This document shows, piece after piece, positions 16,836 through 25,851 of a DNA stretch of 64,000 bases (positions are counted from its first letter, which is position 1; every line of letters starts with the position of its first letter). The stretch lies in NCBI RefSeq assembly GCF_001757105.1, contig NZ_MDHN01000004.1:169471-233470 (forward strand), read 5' to 3'. The translations under genes and the position numbers were made by a program. Origin of the DNA: Alteromonas confluentis (GTDB lineage: Bacteria > Pseudomonadota > Gammaproteobacteria > Enterobacterales > Alteromonadaceae). The notes beneath the pieces are model-generated. The model saw only the letters and a program-made list of their open reading frames with translations. It searched no databases and had not been told where the DNA came from.

Positions 16836-19010
16836 TTAGAAGCTTACTGAAGCAGATAGCTTAATCGTGCGCGGCTCACTAAGCACCAGATAATTTGAAC
16901 CCGGGTAGCCACCAACCGATGCCCAGTAGTTATTATCAAACACGTTATCGATGCGTGCACGCAACGTGATATCGGTTAAACCCACCAGGAAACTGTATCG
17001 TGCGCCGATGTCAAAGCGGTTTGAGGCATCCACTTCCAGGCTGTTGTCTGCACTGGCGTACTGTTCAGACGTATACGCAGCGCGGGCATCCAATGTTAAG
17101 CCAGGCAATGCCACCACATCCCACTCAACATTCACGTTTACTTGCAAGTCAGGCACACCAATGGCGGTTTTTCCGTCTAGCAGGCCGTCTTGGGTTTTAG
17201 TCATTTCAGCATCTAACCAGGTAAATCCGCCAACCACTCGCAGGTTGTCTGACGGCATACCAAAGACACTTAATTCAACGCCCTGGTTTTCCTGTTCACC
17301 ATCGGTAGAAAACACGTTGTTTCTCACCACGGATGTTTGTTTCGAGGTACTGAATAAGCTGAATGCACCGCCAAAGTTAGTGGCGTCGTACTTTACGCCC
17401 ACTTCAATTTGTTCTGCACTGTACGGGTCGAAAACCTCACCGGCGTTATCAATAGGCTCACCACCGCTACTGGCAGGTGCCACTTCGCCTGGCAACAAAC
17501 CTTCAATGTAGTTAGCGTAGTAAGACAATTGCTCAGAAGGCTTGTACACCACGCCTGCCACTGGCGTGAATTGAGATTCGTCATAAGCAGACAGCGATGA
17601 ACCGTCGTTATAGTTGAACGTTTGAGTTTCAATATTCTGGAAACGGCCACCTAAGGTAACCAGTAACTTGCCGTCCATCAGCGACAGCATGTCGGCAATG
17701 GCCACACTCGACAGATCGGTTTCTTCAGTCACCAACGGATTGTCCAGCTCGCCACCAATGAAGAAATCTGCAGCAGGCATTTCAGCAGGTTGTGGATTAT
17801 AAATATTGCCCGGGAATCCAGCGAAACTAGAGAACGCGTAGGCATTTTCAGACGACAATGAGAAAACAGAAGCCGATGTGATTAGTGTGTGTGCAACCTC
17901 ACCGGTTTCAAACTCGATGTTCAGGCCCAATTCACCAGAACGAATGCTGTCGTTGCGTACGTTATCGAAGCGATATGCACTGCTTTCGCCGCTCACCTGT
18001 GCCGTTGGATTAGCAAAAATATTATCTTCTTCGCCTTCTCTGAAGCCGTAAGCAACCCAACCAGTCATGGTGTCGGAAAAGTCGTACTCACCACGAACGG
18101 CACCAAACAACTGGCGTTCGTTGGTGTAGGTCCATGGTTGCGCAAAATTGGTGTCGCTTTCCGGCGCTTCAGGAATACCACCGGATGGCGTTACGGCCGG
18201 ACGCGGCGCATCAACCTGATGATCCTGATAACCTAAATCCAGCGATACCCGCGCATTCTCACTTTCGTGGTCGATACCTACAGAAGCCACGCTTAAATCG
18301 CGATCTTGATTATCTACGCTGGTTTCACCACCGCGTTGAACCAGGTTTACTCGTACGCCAGTACTGTTACCTTCTTCACCGAAGCGACGGCTAACGTCCA
18401 CTGCACCAACGAAGTGATTTTGAGATTCATAGCCCAGGGTAAAGCGATTAAGCGGTTCTTCACCGGCTCTTTTCGGTACGATGTTCACCGAGCCACCCAG
18501 GCCGCTACCACCCGGTGCTGCGCCGTTCAAAAAGGCACTGGCACCGCGGAATACCTCAACCCGCTCCAGCAATTCAGCCGCCACGTACTGACGGGGCAAA
18601 ATGCCAAATAAACCGTTGTATGTCATGTCATCTGAATACACCGGCAGGCCGCGCATGACATACAATTCCTGGAAGTTCCCGAAGCCTTTTGCTACCCGCA
18701 CAACCGGGTCGTTCTGCAGCACATCTGCCACACTGCGCGACTGCTGCTCACGAATAATATCGGCGGTAAAGTTAATGCTGTTAAAGGGCGAGTCCATCAT
18801 ATCCAGGTTACCCAGGATACCGGCGCGGCCCCCGCGAGAGACCTGACCACCAGCAAAACTGTCGTTTAGTTTTACTTGTGAACTGCTTACTTTGATGTGT
18901 TCGACATCGTCGTCCTTTTCAACATCTTCTTGTGTTGTCTGCGCCTGAGCAACGTGGCTTGCCATGGCTAAACTAATCATTAGCGCGAGCGTATTTTTAC
19001 GGGACTTCAT
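16836..19010 (-). CDS. TonB-dependent siderophore receptor
   Basis: A 724-residue outer-membrane receptor of the FhuA/FecA-like siderophore family. ATG 19010 is preferred over the upstream ATG at 19046: it has CGGAG just before it and begins the signal peptide (MKSRKNTLALMISLAMA, cut after VAQAQ). The plug includes SVADVLQNDPVVRVAKGFG, ELYVMRGLPVYSDDMTYNGLFG and VEVFRGASAFLNG; the C-terminus ends in RTIKLSASVSF with terminal Phe. First gene of the operon with the DUF3325/3649-like and PepSY proteins. Iron regulation is supported by a Fur box starting 33 bp upstream. Confidence 0.93.
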   Translation of the reverse strand: MKSRKNTLALMISLAMASHVAQAQTTQEDVEKDDDVEHIKVSSSQVKLNDSFAGGQVSRGGRAGILGNLDMMDSPFNSINFTADIIREQQSRSVADVLQNDPVVRVAKGFGNFQELYVMRGLPVYSDDMTYNGLFGILPRQYVAAELLERVEVFRGASAFLNGAAPGGSGLGGSVNIVPKRAGEEPLNRFTLGYESQNHFVGAVDVSRRFGEEGNSTGVRVNLVQRGGETSVDNQDRDLSVASVGIDHESENARVSLDLGYQDHQVDAPRPAVTPSGGIPEAPESDTNFAQPWTYTNERQLFGAVRGEYDFSDTMTGWVAYGFREGEEDNIFANPTAQVSGESSAYRFDNVRNDSIRSGELGLNIEFETGEVAHTLITSASVFSLSSENAYAFSSFAGFPGNIYNPQPAEMPAADFFIGGELDNPLVTEETDLSSVAIADMLSLMDGKLLVTLGGRFQNIETQTFNYNDGSSLSAYDESQFTPVAGVVYKPSEQLSYYANYIEGLLPGEVAPASSGGEPIDNAGEVFDPYSAEQIEVGVKYDATNFGGAFSLFSTSKQTSVVRNNVFSTDGEQENQGVELSVFGMPSDNLRVVGGFTWLDAEMTKTQDGLLDGKTAIGVPDLQVNVNVEWDVVALPGLTLDARAAYTSEQYASADNSLEVDASNRFDIGARYSFLVGLTDITLRARIDNVFDNNYWASVGGYPGSNYLVLSEPRTIKLSASVSF

Positions 19011-19042
19011 TGATACTCCGAGTCGAACTTTTAAAAAAGAAT

Positions 19043-19061
19043 GCAAATGATAGTTATTTTC
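19043..19061 (-). promoter_or_regulatory. Fur box upstream of siderophore receptor operon
   Basis: GCAAATGATAGTTATTTTC matches the 19-bp Fur consensus GATAATGATAATCATTATC at 14 of 19 positions. It lies 33-51 bp before the receptor start. Confidence 0.75.
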
Positions 19062-19223
19062 AAAAAGATAAACAATGGATCATTCAAAAGTGAAAGATGA
19101 ATGGCGGTTATTGCGGGTTTAGTGAAGGGGATAGTCCCGCACTAGCGGCCTGTTTTCAGGGATGGTGGGGGGAAGGATTTTAGGGATGCATCGAACTTAG
19201 ATGAGTCATAAGCTGTAAATTAA

Positions 19224-19236
19224 AGCACTCAGTCCA
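19224..19236. repeat. 13-bp direct repeat, left copy
   Basis: AGCACTCAGTCCA, repeated exactly at 21235-21247. The two copies bracket the AlbA_2 gene and its 5' region; flanking bases differ. Candidate recombination or insertion footprint. Confidence 0.45.
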
Positions 19237-19271
19237 TCTCCAGCTCTAGAAAGAATGTCTAAGAATATCTA

Positions 19272-19304
19272 AAAATGTCTAAACTAATGCGTTTTAGACA
19301 TTTT
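19272..19304 (-). terminator. AT-rich terminator hairpin overlapping the AlbA_2 stop
   Basis: AAAATGTCTAAA (19272-19283) and TTTAGACATTTT (19293-19304) form a perfect 12-bp stem with a 9-nt loop that contains the stop codon. The AATRTCTAA unit is repeated at 19254, 19264 and 19274, exactly every 10 bp. Confidence 0.5.
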
Positions 19305-20933
19305 CCAAGACTTTCCGTCGGGCTTGATCAATCCCTCTTTTTTCAGGGCTTGTAGCAGATTTTTGACTTTATTCTCTTTTTGATTTGCGTCTAAGACATC
19401 TGGTAATTTGTCTAAAAGAAGTCCGTTAATGTCTACGCGCTTTGCGATTCCGAACTTTCCAAGATATTCAACTATCAACTGCTTATAATGTTGATCGTCA
19501 AATGCTCTATTGCGAATATACTGCGCTCGGTCTCCACTATGATCTGCAACCTGTACTGAAATGTGATAGTTGGGTTTACGACCTTCTATTACCCCTAAAG
19601 CTTTAAGATGTTTTGCCTGTTCATCTTTTAAAGGCTTCCTCTTTTGCACGCGATCCATCAAAATAATGTCTTCCAGCGTCAAATCAGGATACTCAGCCAA
19701 TTTTCTAGCGTAAGCAATATCAATAACCCGACCCGTAATGGTGACCATAACACGATTGTTATCAAGTACGTATTCGGGTAACGGAAAAAATCGTTTCTTT
19801 TGAATAATGAACATCTTGCGAATACCGCTACCGATGGTATCGATCATATTTAGATTGACCATTGCATCAGCCAAAAAGCGATTTCGATACCGGCTTTCAG
19901 GAGCATCCGATTGAATCACTGATTCGATCGAGCCAGGAATGAACTTGCCTAAATTACTGAAACACAAACGGCCATCTTCAAATTCAATTACCGAAACTTT
20001 CCCACCAAGCTGGTAATCCTGATGGGCAATCGCATTATTCATTGCTTCTCGAATAATGTAAGGATCGTACTGGTCTACTTCTTCTGGGAACAAAGTCCCT
20101 TCTTTCATGTACCGATACTTCAGATTTCGTATCTTATGAAACACTTCATCTACGTTTAATAATAATGGGCAGTCGAAATGTTGATAGTCACGTTCAAGCC
20201 CGTCTCTATCCTTAAGAATCCAAGTCACCGTTGCTGAAGAAGGATTCAGGAAGTGAGACGATTCAGTCTTACCTAATAACAAAATTGCAGTGCGAGTGAT
20301 TTGATTGTTAATCGTAAGTTTTGCTTTATTTAGAAATGTGGCGTCATCCCATTGTTCAGATTCACTCACATATTTAGGATTCTTCTGAATAAACTTCTCA
20401 CGAGCGATCTTAATGGCTTTGGGATCCAGCTCGTCAATCGAAGCCGATGGCAACACTTCTGCACTCCAATCGGTTGCAAGATTTTGGGCGCGTATTCGCT
20501 CTATTTCATCTAAATTTAATGGTCCTAATGATTCCCCATCTCGACCATAATAGTGGCCATCCCACGCTACAGGAATACCCTGAGGCGCAGCCGGTATTTC
20601 AAACATTAAAACTCGGCCCTCAGGGTGGTTAACTTCGTAAATTTCTAAAAAAGTAAAACGAGAAGAAGTTTTGTCTGCAATTTCCTTTTTGAGAGACTGC
20701 AACTCTTTAAAGCTGTTTCGAAACTGGGTACCAATCACAGCTTTATTGTCTTTCACGCCAAAAACTAGCCAGGCTTGCTTTACTCCTCTCAAGTTTGCTT
20801 CATTGCTCAAAGCTGAAAAATATTTCCCAAGCTTAGCAAAGTCGAAATTTCTTTTCGCTTCTTTAAATTCAACGACTTCGTTTTCACTTTCATGCCTAAG
20901 AATGCTTTCTAAGTGCCTATTCATTGAAGTCAT
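19284..20933 (-). CDS. AlbA_2 (Schlafen-type) / HATPase_c_4 protein, RecG-like regulator family
   Basis: A 549-residue protein. The N-terminus is an AlbA_2 (Schlafen AlbA_2) domain, with ENEVVEFKEAK as its entry motif and LVFGVKDNKAVIGTQF. The middle holds a GHKL-type ATPase-like segment (YIIREAMNNAIAHQDY as N-box, LCFSNLGKF, and TIGSGIRKMF). The C-terminal part is probably winged helix. Such proteins are annotated as ATP-binding or RecG-related regulators and some occur in defence islands; the role of this one is not established. It stands alone, with an AT-richer look than its neighbours, just downstream of glmS and between two copies of a 13-bp repeat, which suggests an acquired cargo gene. 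Confidence 0.8.
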   Translation of the reverse strand: MTSMNRHLESILRHESENEVVEFKEAKRNFDFAKLGKYFSALSNEANLRGVKQAWLVFGVKDNKAVIGTQFRNSFKELQSLKKEIADKTSSRFTFLEIYEVNHPEGRVLMFEIPAAPQGIPVAWDGHYYGRDGESLGPLNLDEIERIRAQNLATDWSAEVLPSASIDELDPKAIKIAREKFIQKNPKYVSESEQWDDATFLNKAKLTINNQITRTAILLLGKTESSHFLNPSSATVTWILKDRDGLERDYQHFDCPLLLNVDEVFHKIRNLKYRYMKEGTLFPEEVDQYDPYIIREAMNNAIAHQDYQLGGKVSVIEFEDGRLCFSNLGKFIPGSIESVIQSDAPESRYRNRFLADAMVNLNMIDTIGSGIRKMFIIQKKRFFPLPEYVLDNNRVMVTITGRVIDIAYARKLAEYPDLTLEDIILMDRVQKRKPLKDEQAKHLKALGVIEGRKPNYHISVQVADHSGDRAQYIRNRAFDDQHYKQLIVEYLGKFGIAKRVDINGLLLDKLPDVLDANQKENKVKNLLQALKKEGLIKPDGKSWKMSKTH

Positions 20934-21367
20934 ACTCCCGCTATAGTGGCATGGTGAATTTAACCACCTGACTAGAGGTGTTATGGTAGCAGAATAACAA
21001 AATTAAATGACAAGATAACAAAGAAGGAGGCCAGACTTTTCGTTCTGAAATCAGACTCGAAACTGCAAACTGGACCTGAACGAGTAAAGAGGCAGTAGAC
21101 GCGATGAAAGTTAATTGCTCAATGCTAGACAAATGTAGACGGCGACATAAGAGTTTTATACGGATGGAAAACCCTTGGCTTATCGTGCTATATCACGGAA
21201 ACCAATAGGCTGGGAATAAAGTCACTCACCTGACAGCACTCAGTCCAGTCAGGCGGTGACAATAGAATTCAAATATTGTGAAAAATCAAGGAACGTTGCT
21301 TCTCATAATGACCGAGTAAGTCACTATATTAACCCCCCCTTAATAAATTGCCTAACCGCTAAATTCC
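20934..21367. other. 434-bp gene-free stretch between the AlbA_2 gene and glmS
   Basis: No convincing gene. It contains the right copy of the 13-bp direct repeat (21235-21247) and the sequence just downstream of glmS that would be the attTn7 insertion zone. No Tn7 end sequence was recognised. The AlbA_2 promoter must lie here. Confidence 0.6.
21235..21247. repeat. 13-bp direct repeat, right copy
   Basis: AGCACTCAGTCCA, identical to 19224-19236; 121 bp from the glmS stop. Confidence 0.45.
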
Positions 21368-23200
21368 CTATTCCACCGTCACCGACTTCGCCAGGTTACG
21401 AGGTTGATCCACGTCGGTACCTTTGATCAGCGCTACGTAATAAGACAGCAACTGCAGCGGCAAGGTGTAAACGATAGGCGCAATAGGCGCTTCACAGTGT
21501 GGTACATTGATTACGCGCATGGTTTCGTCGCTAGAGAACTTGGCGTTCTTATCGGCAAATACGTACATGATACCGCCACGGGCACGCACTTCTTCCACGT
21601 TAGATTTCAGCTTTTCCAGCAGTTCATTGTTCGGTGCTACTACGATGACTGGCATTTCCTCGTCAATCAGGGCCAGTGGGCCGTGTTTGAGTTCACCTGA
21701 AGCGTAGGCTTCAGCGTGAATGTAGGAAATCTCTTTCAGCTTCAGAGCCCCTTCCATGGCAATGGGATACTGGTCGCCACGACCTAAGAACAGTGAGTGA
21801 TTCTTGTCGGCAAACTCTTCTGCGAGATCTTCAATGCCTTTGGTAATGGTCAGGGTTTCTTCAAGCTTAGCAGGCAAGCTGTGCAGCGCACTCACAATGC
21901 TTTGCTGATCTTGCTCGGTAATGCCGCTGTGTTTACCAATGGCCAGTGTCAGCATAAGGAAAGCGGTTAGCTGAGTGGTAAACGCTTTAGTCGACGCCAC
22001 GCCGATTTCTGCACCGGCGCGGGTCATAAACGATAAATCAGACTCGCGAACCAGTGATGAGCCTGGCACGTTACAGATAGTCAGGCTAGACATGTAACCC
22101 AGTTCTTTAGCCAAACGCAATGCTGCCAAGGTATCGGCAGTTTCACCAGACTGAGAAATAGTCACAAGCAAGCTGTTCTCATGTACCACCGATTTACGGT
22201 AACGGAACTCCGAGGCAATTTCGATGCTACAAGACACATTGGCGTATTGTTCCAGCCAGTAGCGTGCGGTCATACCGGCGTGATAGCTGGTACCGCAGGC
22301 AATAATTTGCACGTGTTTTACTTTCGAGAATATCTCTTCTGCACCTGGGCCGAAAATATCAGGCAACAAACCGCTTTCATCCACACGATGCTGTAACGCA
22401 TTGCGAACCACGGTTGGTTGCTCGTGAATTTCTTTTAGCATGTAGTGGCGATAGCCGCCTTTGTCACCGGCGTCATGCTCGATGTTTGATTCAATAACTT
22501 CACGCTCGACAGGCTCGCCGTTTACGTCGTAAACATGCACTTCGCGACGGGTAATTTCTGCCACATCACCTTCTTCCAGGAAGATGAAACGACGGGTAAC
22601 CGGTAACAGCGCCATCTGATCAGATGCAATAAAGTTCTCTCCTAAACCTAAACCAATAACCAACGGGCTGCCTGAACGAGCAACCACCACGCGTTCGGGA
22701 TCTTCGCTGTCCATGATCACCGTACCGTAAGCACCGTGGAACTGCTTCACGCTGTTCTGCACAGCTTGTAGCAGGGTGCCGCCTTTCTGCATTTCTGCAT
22801 GCACGGTGTGGGCAATGGTTTCAGTGTCGGTGTCGCTGGTGAACGTGTAACCTTGCGCGGTGAGCGCTTCACGCAGAGCCAAATAGTTTTCAATAATACC
22901 GTTGTGAACCACCGAGATACGGTCGCTTGAACAGTGCGGGTGGGCGTTCTTTTCGGTTACGCCGCCGTGGGTTGCCCAGCGGGTATGTGCAATACCGGTT
23001 GAGCCCAGCGCTTCGCCAGATGCCACGGCATCCGCCAGTTCCTGTACCTTGCCGGTACGACGAATACGGGTAAGTTCACCGCTAGGTTGCAACAGCGCGA
23101 CACCGGCTGAATCGTAACCACGATATTCAAGGCGCTTAAGACCTTCCAGCAAAATTTCAACTACATTACGCTCTGCAACAGCGCCTACAATTCCACACAT
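21368..23200 (-). CDS. glmS: Glutamine-fructose-6-phosphate aminotransferase (isomerizing)
   Basis: A 610-residue GlmS, full length for the family. It makes glucosamine-6-phosphate from fructose-6-phosphate and glutamine, the first step to UDP-GlcNAc. The N-terminal glutaminase starts at Cys2 (MCGIVGAVA), with the family segments [17 protein letters not shown] and HPHCSS. Two SIS domains follow (about 290-430 and 460-600), with ACGTSYHAG and [11 protein letters not shown] in the first. The C-terminus LAKSVTVE is the segment that Tn7 TnsD reads at the DNA level, so an attTn7 site is probably intact. It starts 3 bp after the DeoR gene stop and is probably cotranscribed with it. Confidence 0.98.
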   Translation of the reverse strand: MCGIVGAVAERNVVEILLEGLKRLEYRGYDSAGVALLQPSGELTRIRRTGKVQELADAVASGEALGSTGIAHTRWATHGGVTEKNAHPHCSSDRISVVHNGIIENYLALREALTAQGYTFTSDTDTETIAHTVHAEMQKGGTLLQAVQNSVKQFHGAYGTVIMDSEDPERVVVARSGSPLVIGLGLGENFIASDQMALLPVTRRFIFLEEGDVAEITRREVHVYDVNGEPVEREVIESNIEHDAGDKGGYRHYMLKEIHEQPTVVRNALQHRVDESGLLPDIFGPGAEEIFSKVKHVQIIACGTSYHAGMTARYWLEQYANVSCSIEIASEFRYRKSVVHENSLLVTISQSGETADTLAALRLAKELGYMSSLTICNVPGSSLVRESDLSFMTRAGAEIGVASTKAFTTQLTAFLMLTLAIGKHSGITEQDQQSIVSALHSLPAKLEETLTITKGIEDLAEEFADKNHSLFLGRGDQYPIAMEGALKLKEISYIHAEAYASGELKHGPLALIDEEMPVIVVAPNNELLEKLKSNVEEVRARGGIMYVFADKNAKFSSDETMRVINVPHCEAPIAPIVYTLPLQLLSYYVALIKGTDVDQPRNLAKSVTVE

Positions 23201-23203
23201 CGG

Positions 23204-24031
23204 TTATTCTCCATTTGCCGGCGCGACCATTACGGTGACGCCCTGCTGTTCAATCTTTTGTTTAATCTGTTCGTTGATGCCGCGGTCGGTTACCAGCACA
23301 TCAATGTCATCCCACGCCAATTCAAGGTTTGGCATGCGATAAGTGAATTTTTCGGATTCCGCCAAAATCACCACTTTGCTGGCAACGCCAGCCATAGCTT
23401 TGGAAAGTCCAGTAAGTTCATTCAGCGTAGTCGTACCGCGAGCAACGTCCAGTCCAGACGCGCCAATAAAGGCGATATCGAAGCTATAAGCGGAAATCAT
23501 GTTCTCTGCCATGCGGCCCTGAAAGGCTTGCGAGTGCGCATCCCAGGTTCCGCCGGTCATGAGTACGGTGGGTTCGTTATCAGCGATCGTTAATTCACTG
23601 GCATTTCTCAAAGAATTGGTCATTACCACCAATTTACTTTGGGTAAGAAACGGAATGAGGGCTGCGGTGGTATTACCGCTATCGAGGATAAGTTTGCTGC
23701 TGTCATCAACAAGCTGGGCGGCAAGTTGAGCAATGGCAGATTTCACCGGCGGTGAAACCTGCTGCGCATGTTGCGATGCTGGCCCGGAGCCAGATGGCTG
23801 AGCCGAACCGGACTGCTGAGCCTGACCGAATTGCTGAAGCATGGGCATAGGCGCAGCGCCACCGTACTGGCGGAGCACTCTTTTTTCTTCGGCCAGCACC
23901 GTTAAGTCTTTACGAATAGTGACTTCTGAGGTGCCAAACCGAGCGGCCATTTCATCTACCTGAACCTGGCCAGCTTGATTTACCCATTCAACAATGTCGT
24001 CACGACGCTGCTGTGTATTTCTTTTTTGCAT
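23204..24031 (-). CDS. DeoR/GlpR-family transcriptional regulator
   Basis: A 275-residue DeoR-family regulator. The N-terminal winged helix is clear (RRDDIVEWVNQAGQVQVDEMA, GTSEVTIRKDLTVL), followed by the DeoR sensor domain for phosphorylated sugars (LILDSGNTTAALIPFL, VVMTNSLRNASEL, FIGASGLDVARGTTTLNE). Between them, at about residues 66-95, is an unusual low-complexity insert rich in Gln, Ser, Gly and Pro. It sits directly before glmS and close to glmU, so control of amino-sugar synthesis is the likely job. Its start codon lies inside a large inverted repeat that may be its own operator or a mRNA hairpin. Confidence 0.9.
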   Translation of the reverse strand: MQKRNTQQRRDDIVEWVNQAGQVQVDEMAARFGTSEVTIRKDLTVLAEEKRVLRQYGGAAPMPMLQQFGQAQQSGSAQPSGSGPASQHAQQVSPPVKSAIAQLAAQLVDDSSKLILDSGNTTAALIPFLTQSKLVVMTNSLRNASELTIADNEPTVLMTGGTWDAHSQAFQGRMAENMISAYSFDIAFIGASGLDVARGTTTLNELTGLSKAMAGVASKVVILAESEKFTYRMPNLELAWDDIDVLVTDRGINEQIKQKIEQQGVTVMVAPANGE

Positions 24032-24090
24032 TTCGAAACTTTTATCTTACGAAGTGAAAGCACTTAACCAGATAAAGTTTCGATATGCAA
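24026..24090. promoter_or_regulatory. Large imperfect inverted repeat over the DeoR start codon
   Basis: The arms 24026-24047 and 24070-24090 are complementary over about 21 bp with one mismatch and one bulged T (core TCGAAACTTTTATCT versus AGATAAAGTTTCGA). A smaller inverted repeat, AAGTG/CACTT (24052-24056/24061-24065), sits inside. The regulator's ATG (24029-24031) lies in one arm, so the structure could be an operator or could hide the start in mRNA. Confidence 0.6.
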
Positions 24091-24096
24091 GATAAA

Positions 24097-25143
24097 TTAG
24101 TTATTTGCTTTCATATCCAGGTATACAGGCATCACTTTTCCCGTTTCCGCACTTTCGAAAGCCAGCTCTATAAGGCGGATAACTGGTACTACCGATTCAG
24201 CATCGGCAGGTAATGCCTCGCCTTGGGTAATGGCGCGGGCAAGTTGCTGGTAAAAGCCGATATAGTCGCCGTTTTGCGTGGGGTGCTTTGTCACCTGCTC
24301 GCCATCAGCAACTTCACCATAAGCCGATTCAGACTCAGTGGCAAAGGTGGCATGGTCGAGAGTGAGCCCTTGCTTCAGTTGATCTTCCTGCGGATCTAAG
24401 CCCAATTTTCGATAGCTGCCTGCTGTGCCTTGAAGGTCGAAGCGCAAAGTGGTGTTGGCTTGATGGGGCGAGCTTCCCAGTAACACGGTTTTGTCACCGT
24501 AGAACAGGGTAATATCGAAACTGTCGTCGCTTTCACCACCCTCACGAGTGATTTGAACATCAGCATGAATTTGTTTTGGTACACCGAACAGCTGCACGGT
24601 TTGATCCATCAAGTGCGGACCCAAATCCCAAAAGATACCCGCGCCGGGTCCCGCATTTTCTCGCCAGCGGTTTCGCGGGTGCGGCCGGAATCGGTCAAAC
24701 CGGGATTGCAGCCGTTTCACATTACCAATTGTGCCTGCCTCAATTAACGACTTCACGGTTAAGAAGTCGCCATCGAAGCGACGGTTGTGGTAAACACAGA
24801 GCTTTTTGTTTTCTCGGGTAGCCAATGAAACCAGTTCGTCAGCTTCATCACCAGAAAGCGTAAACGGCTTCTCTACCAGCACATTGACACCGTTCATCAA
24901 TGCCTGTCTTGCCTGCAAGGCGTGAAGGGTATTCGGCGTGGTGATCACCACTAAATCGAAATTGTCTGCTGCCAGTGCTTTGGCCAGCGAGGCATAAACA
25001 GGTACATCGTTAACCACGGCTTTTACATCGTCTGGCCGGGATGACACCACGCCAGCAAGTGAAAACTCGGAAAGCTGCTGTAGAAAAGGAAGATGGAAGG
25101 TGGTGGCTGAAAAACCAAAGCCCACTAAAAGCGTGCGGATCAT
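24097..25143 (-). CDS. Gfo/Idh/MocA-family oxidoreductase
   Basis: A 348-residue NAD(P)-dependent sugar-type dehydrogenase. ATG 25143 (MIRTLLVGFGFSATTFHLPF) is preferred over the upstream ATG at 25176 because it begins the Rossmann motif at the usual place and gives a normal family length. Visible signatures: LVGFGFSATTFHL, VVITTPNTLHALQARQAL and the catalytic EKPFTLS, then CVYHNRRFDGDF and FWDLGPHLMDQ. The precise substrate is not evident. It lies upstream of the DeoR-glmS pair on the same strand, so it may be part of an amino-sugar or cell-wall sugar set. Confidence 0.88.
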   Translation of the reverse strand: MIRTLLVGFGFSATTFHLPFLQQLSEFSLAGVVSSRPDDVKAVVNDVPVYASLAKALAADNFDLVVITTPNTLHALQARQALMNGVNVLVEKPFTLSGDEADELVSLATRENKKLCVYHNRRFDGDFLTVKSLIEAGTIGNVKRLQSRFDRFRPHPRNRWRENAGPGAGIFWDLGPHLMDQTVQLFGVPKQIHADVQITREGGESDDSFDITLFYGDKTVLLGSSPHQANTTLRFDLQGTAGSYRKLGLDPQEDQLKQGLTLDHATFATESESAYGEVADGEQVTKHPTQNGDYIGFYQQLARAITQGEALPADAESVVPVIRLIELAFESAETGKVMPVYLDMKANN

Positions 25144-25312
25144 AACGGTCTCGTTTGAAAAACTATTTGCGCACATTATCGCATATTGCCAAAAGCCTCA
25201 AAGCCTGACGGACCAGTGGCGTCAAATAAGTAAAAAGGGTGACATTGCCTTTCAGAATGGTAATAGTGTGAATATAAAGAGAACAAATGATTGATGACCC
25301 ACGGAGAAGTAG

Positions 25313-25804
25313 ATGTCAGATAACAGAGAAGTCACCTTACGCTTTCTCGCCGAGCCCGGCGATCAGAACTTTGGCGGTAAGGTTCACGGTGGGGCGGTAA
25401 TGCGCTGGATTGACCTTGCGGCCTACGCGTGTTCAGCGGGCTGGAGCGGTAAATACTGTATCACCGCTTATGTGGGCGGTATTCGTTTCATGAAACCTAT
25501 TTTGGTGGGCAGCCTGGTTGAAGTAAAGGCATCGGTCATTTACACCGGCCGCACATCCATGCACTTGTCTATTGATGTGAACGCCCGCGATCCGAAGCGG
25601 GAAGACGGCCACAAAACGACCCACTGTATTGTGATCATGGTGGCAGTAGACGAAGACGGTAAGCCGGCAGAAGTACCAGAATGGAAACCCACCACTGAAC
25701 GGGATATTTATCTGCGTGACTATGCGCTGCGCTTAGCGAAGATGCGTACCGAAATTAACGACGAGATGTCGCAGACGTTGGCGAAACTCGACGGCGAAGC
25801 ATAA
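25313..25804 (+). CDS. Acyl-CoA thioesterase (hotdog fold, ACOT/YciA type)
   Basis: A 163-residue single hotdog-domain thioesterase that would hydrolyse acyl-CoA to free acid and CoA in the cytoplasm. Family motifs: the NFGGKVHGGAVMRWID active-site segment with the helix after it, then FMKPILVGSLVEVKASV and HKTTHCIVIMVAVDEDGKP. ATG 25313 follows GGAGAAGTAG. It is alone on the plus strand between two minus-strand genes and is followed by the hairpin that terminates glmU. Confidence 0.92.
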   Translation: MSDNREVTLRFLAEPGDQNFGGKVHGGAVMRWIDLAAYACSAGWSGKYCITAYVGGIRFMKPILVGSLVEVKASVIYTGRTSMHLSIDVNARDPKREDGHKTTHCIVIMVAVDEDGKPAEVPEWKPTTERDIYLRDYALRLAKMRTEINDEMSQTLAKLDGEA

Positions 25805-25807
25805 AAA

Positions 25808-25837
25808 AGTGGTGATGCCTTTGCAGACATCACCGCT
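25808..25837 (-). terminator. Terminator for glmU
   Basis: AGTGGTGATG and CATCACCGCT form a 10-bp stem including one G-U pair. Read on the minus strand it is followed by CTTTTTT just inside the thioesterase end (25803-25807), so it is a good terminator for glmU and lacks a T-run for the plus strand. Confidence 0.75.
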
Positions 25838-25851
25838 CAATAAGTAAACAC

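Noticed and set aside
21248..21367. Tn7 transposon end at the glmS downstream site
   Set aside because: No Tn7-type terminal sequence or transposase was seen, so only an insertion footprint by direct repeat is proposed.
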